Origin: Granulicoccus phenolivorans DSM 17626 = NBRC 107789 = JCM 15570 | Lineage (GTDB): Bacteria > Actinomycetota > Actinomycetes > Propionibacteriales > Propionibacteriaceae | Direction of reading: 5' to 3' | Length of the DNA stretch: 64,000 nt | NCBI RefSeq assembly: GCF_000423085.1 | Contig: NZ_AUHH01000011.1 | Coordinates: forward strand, 1-64,000 | Shown here: positions 36,569 through 45,264 of the stretch, one piece after another | How positions within the stretch are numbered: the first letter of the stretch is position 1 | Layout of the letters: each line of letters begins with the position of its first letter | The notes under the pieces: model-generated | Told to the model about the DNA's origin: nothing | Database searches by the model: none | The model's input: only the letters and a program-made list of their open reading frames with translations | Position numbers and translations under genes: made by a program

Positions 36569-37288
36569 ATGGCAGCGCAGCCGAGCCGGGCCCACGAAGT
36601 GGCCCAGGCGCTGGCCGAGAGGTCACGGGCGGCCCAGCCCGGAGAACGGCTTGGGCAGAAGGCCGACCTGCGGGACCTGGTGGGTGCCTCCATCGGCTCG
36701 TTCAACGAAGGGCTCAAGCTCGCCGAGGCCCGTGGGGTCGTCACGGTCCGGCGCGGACCGCAGGGTGGGATCTTCGCTGCCGAACCGACCCTGCTGCGTA
36801 CCCTCGGCGACGAACTGCTGACGATGGACGTCAGCGATCCCAGCGTCCGCGATGCCTTCCGGATGCGGAACTCGCTGGATCCTCTGCTGATCACCGATGC
36901 GCTCGAGCATGCAACCATGTCCGACATCCACACCCTGCGCAGCTTTGAACGAGCCATGGAACTTTCTGCGAACAGCGAGGATCTCAACGCCTTCGTCGCC
37001 GGCATGGTCGATTACCAGCGCCACCTGCTGTCGCTGTCCCCCAACGCGATGCTGCGCTCGGTACTCGGGACCGTGCTCACCTTCCTCGAGAAGGAGGCGA
37101 CCCCCTTGGTGGCCGGCGGAGACCAGAGCAGACCGGGCCTGCAAGCACGCCTGGCCCTGTTCACCCGGATGACCAAGGCCCTGGAACATCGCGATCTTGC
37201 TGCCGCCTACGCCGTGATTGCCGAGGCCGCGATCGGTTGGACCCCATATCGCCGGGATGGGTCACTCGATCCCGGCGCCGCTGGTTGA
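36569..37288 (+). CDS. GntR/FadR-family-like transcriptional regulator
   Basis: A 239-residue protein with an N-terminal winged-helix type domain (AHEVAQALAERSRAAQPGERLGQKADLRDLVGASIGSFNEGLKLAEARGVVTVRRGPQGGIFAAEP) and an FCD-like helical C-terminal domain (RDAFRMRNSLDPLLITDAL, later VDYQRHLLSLSPN and ARLALFTRMTKALEHRDLAAAYAVIAEA). The DNA-binding part is a recognisable GntR layout with the Gly-rich wing, though the first helix is divergent. ATG 36569 has GGGAG 6 nt upstream. It probably regulates the divergent hydrolase/monooxygenase operon through the tandem sites at 36467-36500. Confidence 0.8.
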   Translation: MAAQPSRAHEVAQALAERSRAAQPGERLGQKADLRDLVGASIGSFNEGLKLAEARGVVTVRRGPQGGIFAAEPTLLRTLGDELLTMDVSDPSVRDAFRMRNSLDPLLITDALEHATMSDIHTLRSFERAMELSANSEDLNAFVAGMVDYQRHLLSLSPNAMLRSVLGTVLTFLEKEATPLVAGGDQSRPGLQARLALFTRMTKALEHRDLAAAYAVIAEAAIGWTPYRRDGSLDPGAAG

Positions 37289-37316
37289 TCGCACGCCCGG
37301 TGCGCCGGCACCGCGC

Positions 37317-37982
37317 TCAGGTGTCCTGCCAGGTGGTGCCCGCCTCGGTGAGTGCGTACGCCCCGGCGGTCAGCGCCGCCACAGTTCGCACCGCCTCGGC
37401 GATCGCATCGTCGGCATCCGGCACGCTCAGCGTCAGCCGGGCCGACTCGGGTCCGTACGCGACATCGGCCACGGTCAGCGCGTTGCGCAGCTGCGCCTCG
37501 AGGGTGCCGAGTTCGGGGTACCCGAGATCCAGGGTGAACAGCCGACTGCGGACCCGGCGGACAAGCGGCGCGGCGTCCAGCGCCGTGGTCACCGCCTCCG
37601 TGTACGCCCGGACCAGCCCGCCGGCACCCAGCTTGATCCCGCCGAACCAGCGCACCACCACCGCACAGACATCGGACAGGTCGGCCTGCCCCTCGGGGGT
37701 GATCCGTTTGGTCAGCGCCTCCAGCATCGGGATACCGGCGGTCCCGGCGGGTTCGCCGTCGTCGTTCGAGCGCTGCACGTCGCGACCGGGCCCCAGGACG
37801 AAGGCCGAACAGTGGTGGCGGGCGTCGTGGTGGGTCCGCCGCAGTTCGGCGACCAGTTCGCGCGCCCCGTCCTCGTCACCGACCCGGCGCAGGTGGGCGC
37901 GGAAGATCGAGCGCTTGATCTCGATCTCGGTGACGACCTCCCGGGTCCCCAGCACCGTGTACGCCGATGGCCCGCTCTTCAC
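37317..37982 (-). CDS. YigZ/IMPACT family protein
   Basis: A 221-residue member of the UPF0029/IMPACT family. The N-terminal domain has the family fingerprint IEIKRSIFRAHLRRV, HHDARHHCSAFVLGP, SNDDGEPAGTAGIPMLEAL and VVVRWFGGIKLGAGGLVRAYTEAV; a smaller C-terminal ferredoxin-like domain follows. Eukaryotic IMPACT binds GCN1; bacterial YigZ has a translation-related fold but no firm role. GTG 37982 has GGAGG upstream. It follows the XRE-type gene by 25 bp on the same strand and ends tail to tail with the GntR-type gene. Confidence 0.92.
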   Translation of the reverse strand: MKSGPSAYTVLGTREVVTEIEIKRSIFRAHLRRVGDEDGARELVAELRRTHHDARHHCSAFVLGPGRDVQRSNDDGEPAGTAGIPMLEALTKRITPEGQADLSDVCAVVVRWFGGIKLGAGGLVRAYTEAVTTALDAAPLVRRVRSRLFTLDLGYPELGTLEAQLRNALTVADVAYGPESARLTLSVPDADDAIAEAVRTVAALTAGAYALTEAGTTWQDT

Positions 37983-38007
37983 TGGATTGCCTCCTCCGTC
38001 GGCGGGG

Positions 38008-38214
38008 TCATTCGGCCACCCACTCCAGAAGGTCGCCGGGCTGGCACTCCAGCACCCGACACATCGCCTCCAGGGTGGAGAAGCGGACCGCCTTGGCGCG
38101 ACCGTTCTTGAGCACCGCGACATTGGCCGGGGAGAGCCCGACCTGCTCGGCGAAGTCACCGACCGACATCTTGCGCTTGGCCAGCTCCACATCCAGCCGG
38201 ACCACGATCGGCAT
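38008..38214 (-). CDS. Small XRE-type (Cro/C1) helix-turn-helix regulator, YozG-like
   Basis: A 68-residue protein that is essentially one HTH domain: VVRLDVELAKRKMSVGDFAEQVGLSPANVAVLKNGRAKAVRFSTLEAMCRVLECQPGDLLEW. This compact form regularly follows a DUF2975 membrane protein gene, and the two probably form a regulator/membrane pair. ATG 38214 overlaps the stop of the upstream DUF2975 frame (TGATG), so it is translationally coupled to it. Since the DUF2975 gene appears frameshifted, coupling depends on the downstream part still being translated. Confidence 0.9.
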   Translation of the reverse strand: MPIVVRLDVELAKRKMSVGDFAEQVGLSPANVAVLKNGRAKAVRFSTLEAMCRVLECQPGDLLEWVAE

Positions 38215-38695
38215 CAGATGACCCCTTCGAGCTCGGTGTTCAGTCGCGTCGCGCGGTGCAGCAGGGCCCGCATCACGACCATCAGCAGGGTAACCACCGC
38301 CCCGACGATCACGAGGGCGAACAGCAGCATCGCAGTGCCGGGGTCGTCGGCGTACGCGAGCACCAGCCAGGCCGACAGGCCGGCGAACATCAGCCACCCC
38401 GCGCCCAGTGCGGCCACGATCGCATCCACCCAGCCGAAGGCCTGTCGGCTGAAGATCCGATCGGTGCGGACCAGCCCGAGCAGGCGCCATATGGCGACGA
38501 TGACGACCTGGACACAGAGCAGTTCGAGGAAGACGAACACCGTCAGCGGCCAGCGCAGCCCGGCGAAGCCCGGATCCTGCTGTGCCCGGTACGCGAACTG
38601 CCCGGGGAAGCTCAGAACTGGAAGACGACCAGTACGGCAAAGCGGACAGCCAGGAGCGCTCGGAGCAGGAACACGAGCCGGTTCGCCAGATTCAT
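38214..38695 (-). pseudogene. DUF2975 membrane protein, frameshifted
   Basis: Two adjacent frames together make one DUF2975-type protein. ATG 38695 opens MNLANRLVFLLRALLAVRF and ends 27 codons later at TGA (38612-38614) with VVFQF. The frame one base over continues without a gap as LSFPGQFAYRAQQDP, then V-F-V-F-L-E-L and three more membrane segments, to the stop at 38214. Restoring one G (CAGTTCTG to CAGGTTCTG near 38617) gives VVFQVLSFPGQF. The longest intact piece starts at GTG 38540 (108 residues) and lacks the first helix. This is either a true loss-of-function mutation or a single-base error in the sequence. Confidence 0.72.
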
Positions 38696-38768
38696 AAATC
38701 GATCATGGCGAGTTTTCTATCGTTTATCAATAGGCACGGGCTGTTGCCACCGGCGGTAAGGTGTCTCG

Positions 38769-39563
38769 GTGCCGGAAATTCTCACCGCCTTCCCGCGGAT
38801 CTGGGCCGAGTTCAACGACCCGGCCGACGCGGAACAGGTCTTCCGCTGCGACCTGACCTGGCTCACCTCCCGCTGGCAGTGCATCTTCGGCGCCGGCTGC
38901 CGGGGCATCTATGCCGACCGGCCCGACGACGGCTGCTGCACCCTGGGGGCCCATTTCGCCGATGCCGCCGACGAGGCCCGGGTCGCGGCGGCCGCGGCCC
39001 GGCTGCGCCCCGAGCAGTGGCAGTTCCACGCCGAGGGGGTACGCGGGGGCTGGGCGGAACCGGAATCCCCGGAGACGGTCTCCCCCGGCAGCGCCCCGGG
39101 CCGGCAGACCCGCCGGATCGACGGTGCCTGCATCTTCCTGAACCGGCCCGGCTTCCCCGCCGGGGCCGGCTGCGCGTTGCACCTGCTCGCCCGCGCGGAA
39201 GGGGTGAGCGTGGTGCAGACCAAGCCGGACGTGTGCTGGCAGTTGCCGCTGCGGCGTACCTATCGCAGCGTGCGTCGTCCCGACGAGACCAGCTACACCG
39301 AGGTCACCATCGGCGAATACGGCCGGGCCGGCTGGGGACCCGGCGGCCATGACCTGGACTGGTACTGCACCTCCAACACCGAGGCGCACACCGCAGCCGA
39401 GCCGGTCTACCTCTCCGCGCGGGCCGAACTGGTCGAGCTGATGGGTGCCGCGGCGTACGACCGGTTGGCCGAGTTGTGCGCCGATTACGCGGCCGGACGA
39501 CAGGCCGCGCACCGACATCCGGCGACCCGCCAGGCCCGCTCCCGCAGGACCGCCAAAAAATAG
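38769..39563 (+). CDS. Cysteine-rich conserved protein, possible metal binding
   Basis: A 264-residue soluble protein of unknown function. Cysteines cluster in the N-terminal half: [33 protein letters not shown], and later [34 protein letters not shown]. The CxxxxxxC...GCC pattern with a following DGACxFL resembles zinc/iron-chelating (YkgJ-type) proteins, but I cannot assign it firmly. The C-terminus ([16 protein letters not shown]) is basic and probably disordered. GTG 38769 lies 6 nt after TAAGGT (38757-38762) with no ribosome binding site, so the mRNA is probably leaderless. Divergent from the DUF2975 gene. Confidence 0.78.
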   Translation: MPEILTAFPRIWAEFNDPADAEQVFRCDLTWLTSRWQCIFGAGCRGIYADRPDDGCCTLGAHFADAADEARVAAAAARLRPEQWQFHAEGVRGGWAEPESPETVSPGSAPGRQTRRIDGACIFLNRPGFPAGAGCALHLLARAEGVSVVQTKPDVCWQLPLRRTYRSVRRPDETSYTEVTIGEYGRAGWGPGGHDLDWYCTSNTEAHTAAEPVYLSARAELVELMGAAAYDRLAELCADYAAGRQAAHRHPATRQARSRRTAKK

Positions 39564-39653
39564 GGCAAAGCATCCACGATACCCGCCAGACGGGTGTGTC
39601 CGAACTCACCCCCATGACCAGTTGCACTCCCGATACCAGCCAGAATGGAGCGC

Positions 39654-40286
39654 ATGCGCGTCGACCATCTAGTTTTTGCCGCTGGCCACGAAGGGTTGCA
39701 GGACGCTGCCGACAAGTTGTCGGAGCAGTTGGGCACCACCTCCCGTGACGGCGGGTTCCACCCACGCTTCGGGACCCGGAACCGGATCATCTCGTTGGCC
39801 GGTGGGCGCTATATCGAGGTCGTCGAAGTGCTCGATCACCCGGCCGCGGAGAAGGCCCCGTTCGGCCAGGTCGTCCGCGCCCGCAGCGAGGCCGGCGGCG
39901 GCTGGCTCGGCTGGGCCCTGGAGGTCGACGACATGGTTCCCTTCGAGCAGCGCCTCGGCCGGCAAGCCGTGGACGGGTCGCGGCACTTCCCCGACGGCCG
40001 GCTGCTGGAGTGGAAGCAATTGGGCATCAAGGGCACCCAGGCCGATCCGCAGTTGCCCTTCTTCATCAAGTGGCTCAGCGAGGAATCGGTGCTGCCCCGG
40101 GCGCTGGCCGGCACCGTCGAACTGGTCCGCCTCGAGGTCGCCGGCGACCGGCAACGCCTGGAGGACTGGCTGGGCACCTCCACCGAGGACCTGGTCGACA
40201 TCGACGTGGTCTGGACCGCACCGAACGGCCAGCCGGGCATCATCGCCGCTCACTTCAACACCGACCGCGGCATGGTGCGCGTCTGA
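39654..40286 (+). CDS. VOC-family (glyoxalase-like) protein
   Basis: A 210-residue protein of the glyoxalase_3-like group: RVDHLVFAAGHEGLQDAADKLSEQLG starts the first beta-alpha-beta-beta-beta unit, IEVVEVLDHP and GWALEVDDM lie in the core, and a second unit follows around residues 130-205. Function unknown; such proteins bind small molecules through a divalent metal. ATG 39654 is chosen since CAGAAT (39641-39646) is 7 nt before it; ATG 39645, three codons earlier, is possible. The stop overlaps the start of the aminotransferase gene by one base, so the two are coupled. Confidence 0.82.
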   Translation: MRVDHLVFAAGHEGLQDAADKLSEQLGTTSRDGGFHPRFGTRNRIISLAGGRYIEVVEVLDHPAAEKAPFGQVVRARSEAGGGWLGWALEVDDMVPFEQRLGRQAVDGSRHFPDGRLLEWKQLGIKGTQADPQLPFFIKWLSEESVLPRALAGTVELVRLEVAGDRQRLEDWLGTSTEDLVDIDVVWTAPNGQPGIIAAHFNTDRGMVRV

Positions 40287-41380
40287 TGACCGCACCGAAG
40301 ATCCGGACCGCCGTCGCCTCCCTGCCCGGGTACAAGCCGGGCCAGGCCCCCACCGCCGGCCCCGACGGCCGCTCCTGGAAACTGTCCAGCAACGAGGTGC
40401 ACTTCGACCCGCTGCCGGGCGTCCTCGCGGCCGCCGAGCAGGCCCTGCGCGAGATGAACCGGTATCCGGACATGTTCGCCACGCAGTTGAGCGAGACCGT
40501 CGCGGCCTTCTGGAGCGATCAGGGCCACCCGATCGGCACCGACCAGCTCGCATTCGGCACCGGATCCTCCGCCATCCTCTACGACCTGCTGCGGCTGGTT
40601 GCCACCGCCGGTGACGAGGTCGTCTACCCGTGGCGCTCGTTCGAGGCGTACCCGATTGCCGTGATGGCCTCCGGCGCGACCCCGGTCCCGATCCCGGTTC
40701 GCGCCGATGGTCGCCACGATCTGGCGGGGATGCTCGCCGCGATCACCGAGCGCACCCGCGCGGTGCTGGTGTGTACGCCGAACAACCCGACCGGGCCGGC
40801 GCTGACCGCCACCGAACTGCGGGACTTCCTCGACGCCATCGACCCGTCGGTGTTGCTGGTGCTCGACGAGGCGTACCTGGAGTTCGCCACCGATCCGGAC
40901 GTGGGCCGGGGCGAGGACTTCCTGGACCGGCCGAACGTGGTGGTGATGCGTACCTTCTCCAAGGCGTACGGGCTGGCCGGGCTCCGGGTGGGGTACGCCA
41001 TCAGTACGCCGGAGATCGCCGGGTCACTGCGCAAGATTGCGGTCCCGTTCGGGGTTCCGCAGGTGGCCCAGGCAGCGGCGATCGCCTCCTTCGCCGCGGT
41101 GGACGAACTCCGCCAGCGGGTGCGCGAGGTGACCATCGAGCGGGACCGGCTGCTGGCCGGCCTCCGCGAGATCGGCTGGGAGGTCCCCGACTCGCAGGCG
41201 AACTTCGTCTGGCTCGACACCGGGGCGCGTACCGCCGAGGTGGCCGCACCGTTCATCGCCGACGGGCTGATGGTGCGGGCCTTCACCAACGGCGACCCGT
41301 TCGACGGAATCCGGATCAGTGTCGCCGATGCCGAGGCGACCGACCGGGTGCTGGCGATCGCGGCCCAGGTACGCCGCTGA
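40286..41380 (+). CDS. PLP-dependent aminotransferase, HisC/aromatic type
   Basis: Class I/II aminotransferase of 364 residues, either histidinol-phosphate or aromatic amino acid (Pat-like) specific. Visible motifs: KLSSNEVHFDPLPGV (N-terminal arm), TPNNPTGPALT, DEAYLEFA (PLP Asp and Tyr), the Schiff-base lysine in MRTFSKAYGLAGLRVGY and a C-terminal RISVAD. Standalone copies outside a his operon are usually the Pat/aromatic form in actinobacteria; no other his gene is nearby, so I favour that. ATG 40286 is inside the preceding stop (TGATG). Confidence 0.9.
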   Translation: MTAPKIRTAVASLPGYKPGQAPTAGPDGRSWKLSSNEVHFDPLPGVLAAAEQALREMNRYPDMFATQLSETVAAFWSDQGHPIGTDQLAFGTGSSAILYDLLRLVATAGDEVVYPWRSFEAYPIAVMASGATPVPIPVRADGRHDLAGMLAAITERTRAVLVCTPNNPTGPALTATELRDFLDAIDPSVLLVLDEAYLEFATDPDVGRGEDFLDRPNVVVMRTFSKAYGLAGLRVGYAISTPEIAGSLRKIAVPFGVPQVAQAAAIASFAAVDELRQRVREVTIERDRLLAGLREIGWEVPDSQANFVWLDTGARTAEVAAPFIADGLMVRAFTNGDPFDGIRISVADAEATDRVLAIAAQVRR

Positions 41381-41467
41381 ATCGCGCCCGCTCCGGCGAT
41401 TCTCCGCGGCAGGGCGGGCCCGGGTCCTTACTGTGGGCCTCGCCCATACCTGACCCCGGGAGCTCGC

Positions 41468-42400
41468 ATGCGTCGCGCGATTGTCGTCCTGTTGACCGTC
41501 CTGGCCGGAACCGTCGGAGCCCTCTCCGCCGTCCCGGCCCACGCGGAGGACCCGACCCCGAGCTCGGCACCCAGTAATCCGAGCTCGACCGACCAGCCCG
41601 ATCCGCAGGCGACCGTCAGCGCCGACCCGCGCTCGGAGTCCGCGATCGATGCCAAGGTCGCCTCGCTGTCGACCGAGGACGCCCGACGGCTCGGCCCGGC
41701 CAAGGGCGTCGCCTGGTGCTGGGCGGAGCAGGGTTCCTGCCAGCAGGTCTTCGAGGGCGGCATCATCTTCAACTCCAACGCCGGCACCTGGGTGGTGTGG
41801 GGCGCGATCGGCGCGAAGTGGTACTACCTCTCGCCGGTCGGCTACCCGACCGGGGACGAGATCTGCGGCCTCAAGGATGGCGGCTGCTACCAGATGTTCC
41901 AGCACGGCGCGATCGTCTGGTCCCGCGACACCGGCGCTATCTACAGCATGGGCGGGATCCGCGCCAAGTGGGCCGGGACCGGTTCGGAGAACGGTCGCCT
42001 GGGCTACCCCACCACCGATGAATACTGCAGCCGGGGCTCGTGCACCCAGTCTTTCCAGGGCGGCCGGATCGTGTGGACCACCGATCTCGGCTCCTACGCC
42101 CTGTGGGGCGCGCTGGGCTGGAAGTGGGACCAGATGGGCGCGGAGTACAGCCCGCTGGGCTACCCGACCGGCGACGAGATCTGCGGCCTCAAGGACGGCG
42201 GCTGCTACCAGCTCTTCCAGGGCGGCGCCCTGCTGTGGTCGAACGGTTCCGGGGTGCACTCCAGCCGCAACGGCCTGCGGGCCAAGTGGCAGGCCAACGG
42301 CGCCGAGAACGGCTGGCTGGGCTATCCGACCTCCGAGGAACTGTGCTGGTCGGGCATCTGCGAGCAGCAGTTCCAGGGCGGCGTCCTGCGCTGGCCGTGA
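41468..42400 (+). CDS. Secreted LGFP-repeat protein
   Basis: A 310-residue exported protein: signal peptide MRRAIVVLLTVLAGTVGALS ending near AHA-E (residues about 25-27), a Pro/Ser/Thr-rich linker to about residue 65, then five or so LGFP-type repeats, each with an LGYPT/GYPTGDE core, a Cys pair and a QxFxGG(x)I element (EEQGSCQQVFEGG-like, GCYQMFQHG, SCTQSFQGG, GCYQLFQGG, ICEQQFQGG). LGFP repeats are thought to anchor proteins to actinobacterial cell wall arabinogalactan or peptidoglycan. Repeats 2 and 4 are nearly identical in DNA. No catalytic domain is present, so it is probably a wall-binding structural protein. Confidence 0.92.
   Translation: MRRAIVVLLTVLAGTVGALSAVPAHAEDPTPSSAPSNPSSTDQPDPQATVSADPRSESAIDAKVASLSTEDARRLGPAKGVAWCWAEQGSCQQVFEGGIIFNSNAGTWVVWGAIGAKWYYLSPVGYPTGDEICGLKDGGCYQMFQHGAIVWSRDTGAIYSMGGIRAKWAGTGSENGRLGYPTTDEYCSRGSCTQSFQGGRIVWTTDLGSYALWGALGWKWDQMGAEYSPLGYPTGDEICGLKDGGCYQLFQGGALLWSNGSGVHSSRNGLRAKWQANGAENGWLGYPTSEELCWSGICEQQFQGGVLRWP
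41841..42220 (+). repeat. Internal duplication in the LGFP-repeat gene
   Basis: A roughly 62-bp block at 41841-41902 (encoding GYPTGDEICGLKDGGCYQ) recurs at 42159-42220 with only a few base changes, 318 bp (106 codons) apart. The unit spans two LGFP repeats, so the gene has grown by duplicating repeat pairs. This near identity could allow further in-frame expansion or contraction by recombination. Confidence 0.8.
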
Positions 42401-42508
42401 TCCGGAGCCGCCGTCCGGCCGTTGGCCACACGCTCGGCTTCCCGAGGGCGTAGAGTCCGAGCGAACGCTGTCCCGCAGAGAGGAACAGGCGAACCGGAGG
42501 AACCCACA

Positions 42509-43657
42509 GTGGCGCGCGACAAGGATCGGCTGATCACCCGCGAGTTCTTGACCCTGGTGGGGGCCGCCTTCAGCTACTTCATCGCCTACGGTGCGACCAC
42601 GCCACTGCTCCCGGCGTACGTGAAGGGGATGGGCGGCAACGACCTGGCAGTCGGGATCATTGTCGGGATCATGGCCGCCGCGTCGATCGCGCTGCGCCCG
42701 CTGGTCGGGGGCTGGACCGCGCGCTGGGGTGCGCCCAAGGTCATCATGGTCGCCGGAATCGTCAGTGGCCTCACCTTCGCCGGCTACGGGCTCACCGACA
42801 ACCTCTGGGTGCTCGGTCTGCTCCGCCTGGTCACCGGCGCCTGTCACGGCGTCCTGATGGTGGCGGTGATCTCCCACCTCACCCTGCAGGCACCGCCGTC
42901 GCGACAGAGCGAGGCGGCCTCCTACATCTCCCTGGGCCCCTACCTGGGGACCGCGCTCGGACCGTTGTTCAGCCTCCCGCTCGCGGCCGTGATCGGGGAG
43001 GGTCGGGTGATGCTGTTGGCTGCCGTGCTGCCCATCCTCGGTGCGATCCCGGTCGCCGGACTGCGCTACCGGCACATCCGCGACACCGGCAGCAAGGTCC
43101 CCAAGGTCTCCCTGCGCGCGCTGCCCGCGGCGTTGGTGCTGACCCTGGGCGCGACCCCGATCATGGCGCTGAACGCGATCATGCCGCAGTTCGCCCCCGA
43201 GCTGGCACTGCCGACGGAGTGGATCTTCCTGACCTACTCCGGGGTCATGCTGGCGATCCGGCTCGGCCTGGGCTGGCTGCCGGACCGCTTCGGCGCCGAG
43301 CGGACCGCGGTGCTGGCCGGCGTCCTGATCGTGGTCGGGATGGCCGTGTGCGCGTTCGCGCCGAACGGGGCGCTGCTGCTGCTCGGGGTCGCGGTGCTGT
43401 CGGCCGGGATGAGCATGCAGTACCCCTCCCTGCTCACCATGGCGGTCCGCAACACCGAACCCCGCGAGCGTGCCGCGATCGTGGCCACCCTGACCATGGC
43501 GCTGGACTTCGGGCTGCTGGTCGGGGGCTTCTTCGTGGGTGGGGTCGCCGACGCGTACGGCTACCGGGCCAGCCTGGCCGGGGTCGCGGTGCTGGGCGTC
43601 GGCGCCCTGCTGATCCTGTTCCTGGTCACCATCCCGCGGATGCGTCCCCGCGGCTGA
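42509..43657 (+). CDS. MFS transporter (12-helix drug/metabolite exporter type)
   Basis: A 382-residue membrane protein with 12 predicted helices. It starts LVGAAFSYFIAYGATTPLLPAYVKGMGGNDLAVGIIVG, has the loop 2-3 motif LVGGWTARWGAPKVIM, a second copy RLGLGWLPDRFGAERTAVLAG, and ends RMRPRG. This type usually exports drugs or small metabolites; the substrate is unknown. GTG 42509 has CGGAGG 8 nt upstream. TAGAGT at about 42451 is a likely -10, giving a leader of about 50 nt. Confidence 0.9.
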   Translation: MARDKDRLITREFLTLVGAAFSYFIAYGATTPLLPAYVKGMGGNDLAVGIIVGIMAAASIALRPLVGGWTARWGAPKVIMVAGIVSGLTFAGYGLTDNLWVLGLLRLVTGACHGVLMVAVISHLTLQAPPSRQSEAASYISLGPYLGTALGPLFSLPLAAVIGEGRVMLLAAVLPILGAIPVAGLRYRHIRDTGSKVPKVSLRALPAALVLTLGATPIMALNAIMPQFAPELALPTEWIFLTYSGVMLAIRLGLGWLPDRFGAERTAVLAGVLIVVGMAVCAFAPNGALLLLGVAVLSAGMSMQYPSLLTMAVRNTEPRERAAIVATLTMALDFGLLVGGFFVGGVADAYGYRASLAGVAVLGVGALLILFLVTIPRMRPRG

Positions 43658-43746
43658 CCCGGACGGGGCAGAACCGGACGGGGCGGAATCTGTCGGTGGT
43701 CGAGCATAGGGTGCTGACCGGATCGAATCCCGACCGGAGGAGAAGC

Positions 43747-45153
43747 ATGGCCAAGGCGACAAGCGCCCGTGCGGGCTACCACTGCACCGAGTGCGGTTGG
43801 ACGACCGTACGCTGGGTCGGCCGCTGCGGCGAATGCCAGGCCTGGGGGTCGGTGGTGGAGGACGGCGCCGCGCGGCTGACCGAGGTACGCACCGCGGCCC
43901 CGGTGCAGAAGGCAGTCCCGATCCAGCAGGTCAGCGCGGCCGAGGCCACCCGCGGACTGACCGGGATCGGGGAGCTCGACCGGGTGCTGGGCGGCGGTCT
44001 GGTCCCCGGCGCGGTCGTGCTGCTGGCCGGTGAGCCCGGGGTCGGCAAGTCGACCCTGCTGCTCGAGGTCGCCGCCCGTTGGGCCCGGGCGCAACGGCGT
44101 ACGTTGTATGTCACCGGTGAGGAGTCCGCCGCGCAGGTGCGGCTGCGCGCCGGGCGTACGCATGCCCTGGCCGACGACCTCTACCTGGCTGCCGAGAACG
44201 ATCTGGGCACCATCCTCGGCCACATCGAGGAGGTCGAGCCGTCATTGATGGTGCTGGACTCGGTGCAGACGGTCAGCACCAGCCAGACCGACGGCTCCCC
44301 CGGCGGCGTCGCCCAGGTCCGCGAAACCACCGCCGGGCTGGTCCGGGTCGCCAAGCGCCGCGGGATGGCCTGCGTGATCGTCGGGCATGTCACCAAGGAG
44401 GGCAGCATCGCCGGCCCGCGGACGATGGAGCACCTGGTCGACGTGGTGCTCAGCTTCGAGGGCGACCGGCACTCCGGCTTCCGAATGGTCCGGGCCACCA
44501 AGAACCGCTTCGGCCCGGCCGACGAGGTGGGCTGCTTCGAGATGTCGGATCGCGGGATCGTCGAGGTGCCCGACCCGTCCGGTCTGTTCACCTCCGAGCA
44601 TGTCGACCCGGTGCCCGGCACCTGTGTCACCGTCACCATGGAGGGCCGCCGCCCGATGCTGGCCGAGATCCAGGCCCTGGTCGCGCCCAGCGCGATGCAG
44701 AATCCTCGCCGCACCACCAACGGGGTCGACTCCGGCCGGGTCGCGATGGTGACCGCGGTGCTGGAGCGTCGCTCCCGGATCGCTCTGGGGTCCAAGGACA
44801 TCTTCGTGTCTACCGTCGGCGGAGCCAAGGTGACCGATCCCGCGGTGGACCTCGCGGTGGCGGTCTCGGTCGCCTCGGCGGCCCTCGACCACGCCGCGGC
44901 CGGACAGGGTTCGGGGCAGCACCGACTGATCGCGCTCGGCGAGGTGGGCCTGGCCGGGGAGCTGCGTCGGGTGCCCGGGCTGGACCGCCGGATCGCCGAG
45001 GCCGCCCGGCTGGGCTTCGACACCGCGATCGTGCCCGCTGAGCGGGGTGGCAGCGGGCTGGGCCGCTCGGTGCAGGGCATCCGCGTGCTGCCCGCGGCCA
45101 CCCTGGCCCAGGCGCTCTTCGAGGCCGGGGTGTACGCCGCCGCGCGCGGCTGA
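43747..45153 (+). CDS. radA: DNA repair protein RadA (Sms)
   Basis: Helicase-like ATPase that promotes branch migration in homologous recombination. The 468-residue protein has an N-terminal zinc finger (Cys13, Cys16, Cys27, Cys30: CTECG and CGECQ), Walker A GEPGVGKST (95-103), Walker B MVLDSVQTV, the RadA-specific KNRFG motif (ATKNRFGPADEVG) and a C-terminal Lon-like domain (DLAVAVSVASAAL, ALGEVGLAGELRRVPG). ATG 43747 has GGAGG upstream. It is followed after about 110 bp by disA, the same pairing as in Bacillus, where DisA and RadA work together at repair sites. Confidence 0.97.
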   Translation: MAKATSARAGYHCTECGWTTVRWVGRCGECQAWGSVVEDGAARLTEVRTAAPVQKAVPIQQVSAAEATRGLTGIGELDRVLGGGLVPGAVVLLAGEPGVGKSTLLLEVAARWARAQRRTLYVTGEESAAQVRLRAGRTHALADDLYLAAENDLGTILGHIEEVEPSLMVLDSVQTVSTSQTDGSPGGVAQVRETTAGLVRVAKRRGMACVIVGHVTKEGSIAGPRTMEHLVDVVLSFEGDRHSGFRMVRATKNRFGPADEVGCFEMSDRGIVEVPDPSGLFTSEHVDPVPGTCVTVTMEGRRPMLAEIQALVAPSAMQNPRRTTNGVDSGRVAMVTAVLERRSRIALGSKDIFVSTVGGAKVTDPAVDLAVAVSVASAALDHAAAGQGSGQHRLIALGEVGLAGELRRVPGLDRRIAEAARLGFDTAIVPAERGGSGLGRSVQGIRVLPAATLAQALFEAGVYAAARG

Positions 45154-45264
45154 CCCGGCGGGCGAGCAGCCGATCCCGCCACGCCGGTCCGCGGCCGGGA
45201 CAGCAGCGAACGAACCTGCGCTGGGTAGGGTGGGCAGAGTTCGCACTGCCCGCGGAGGAGGAAC

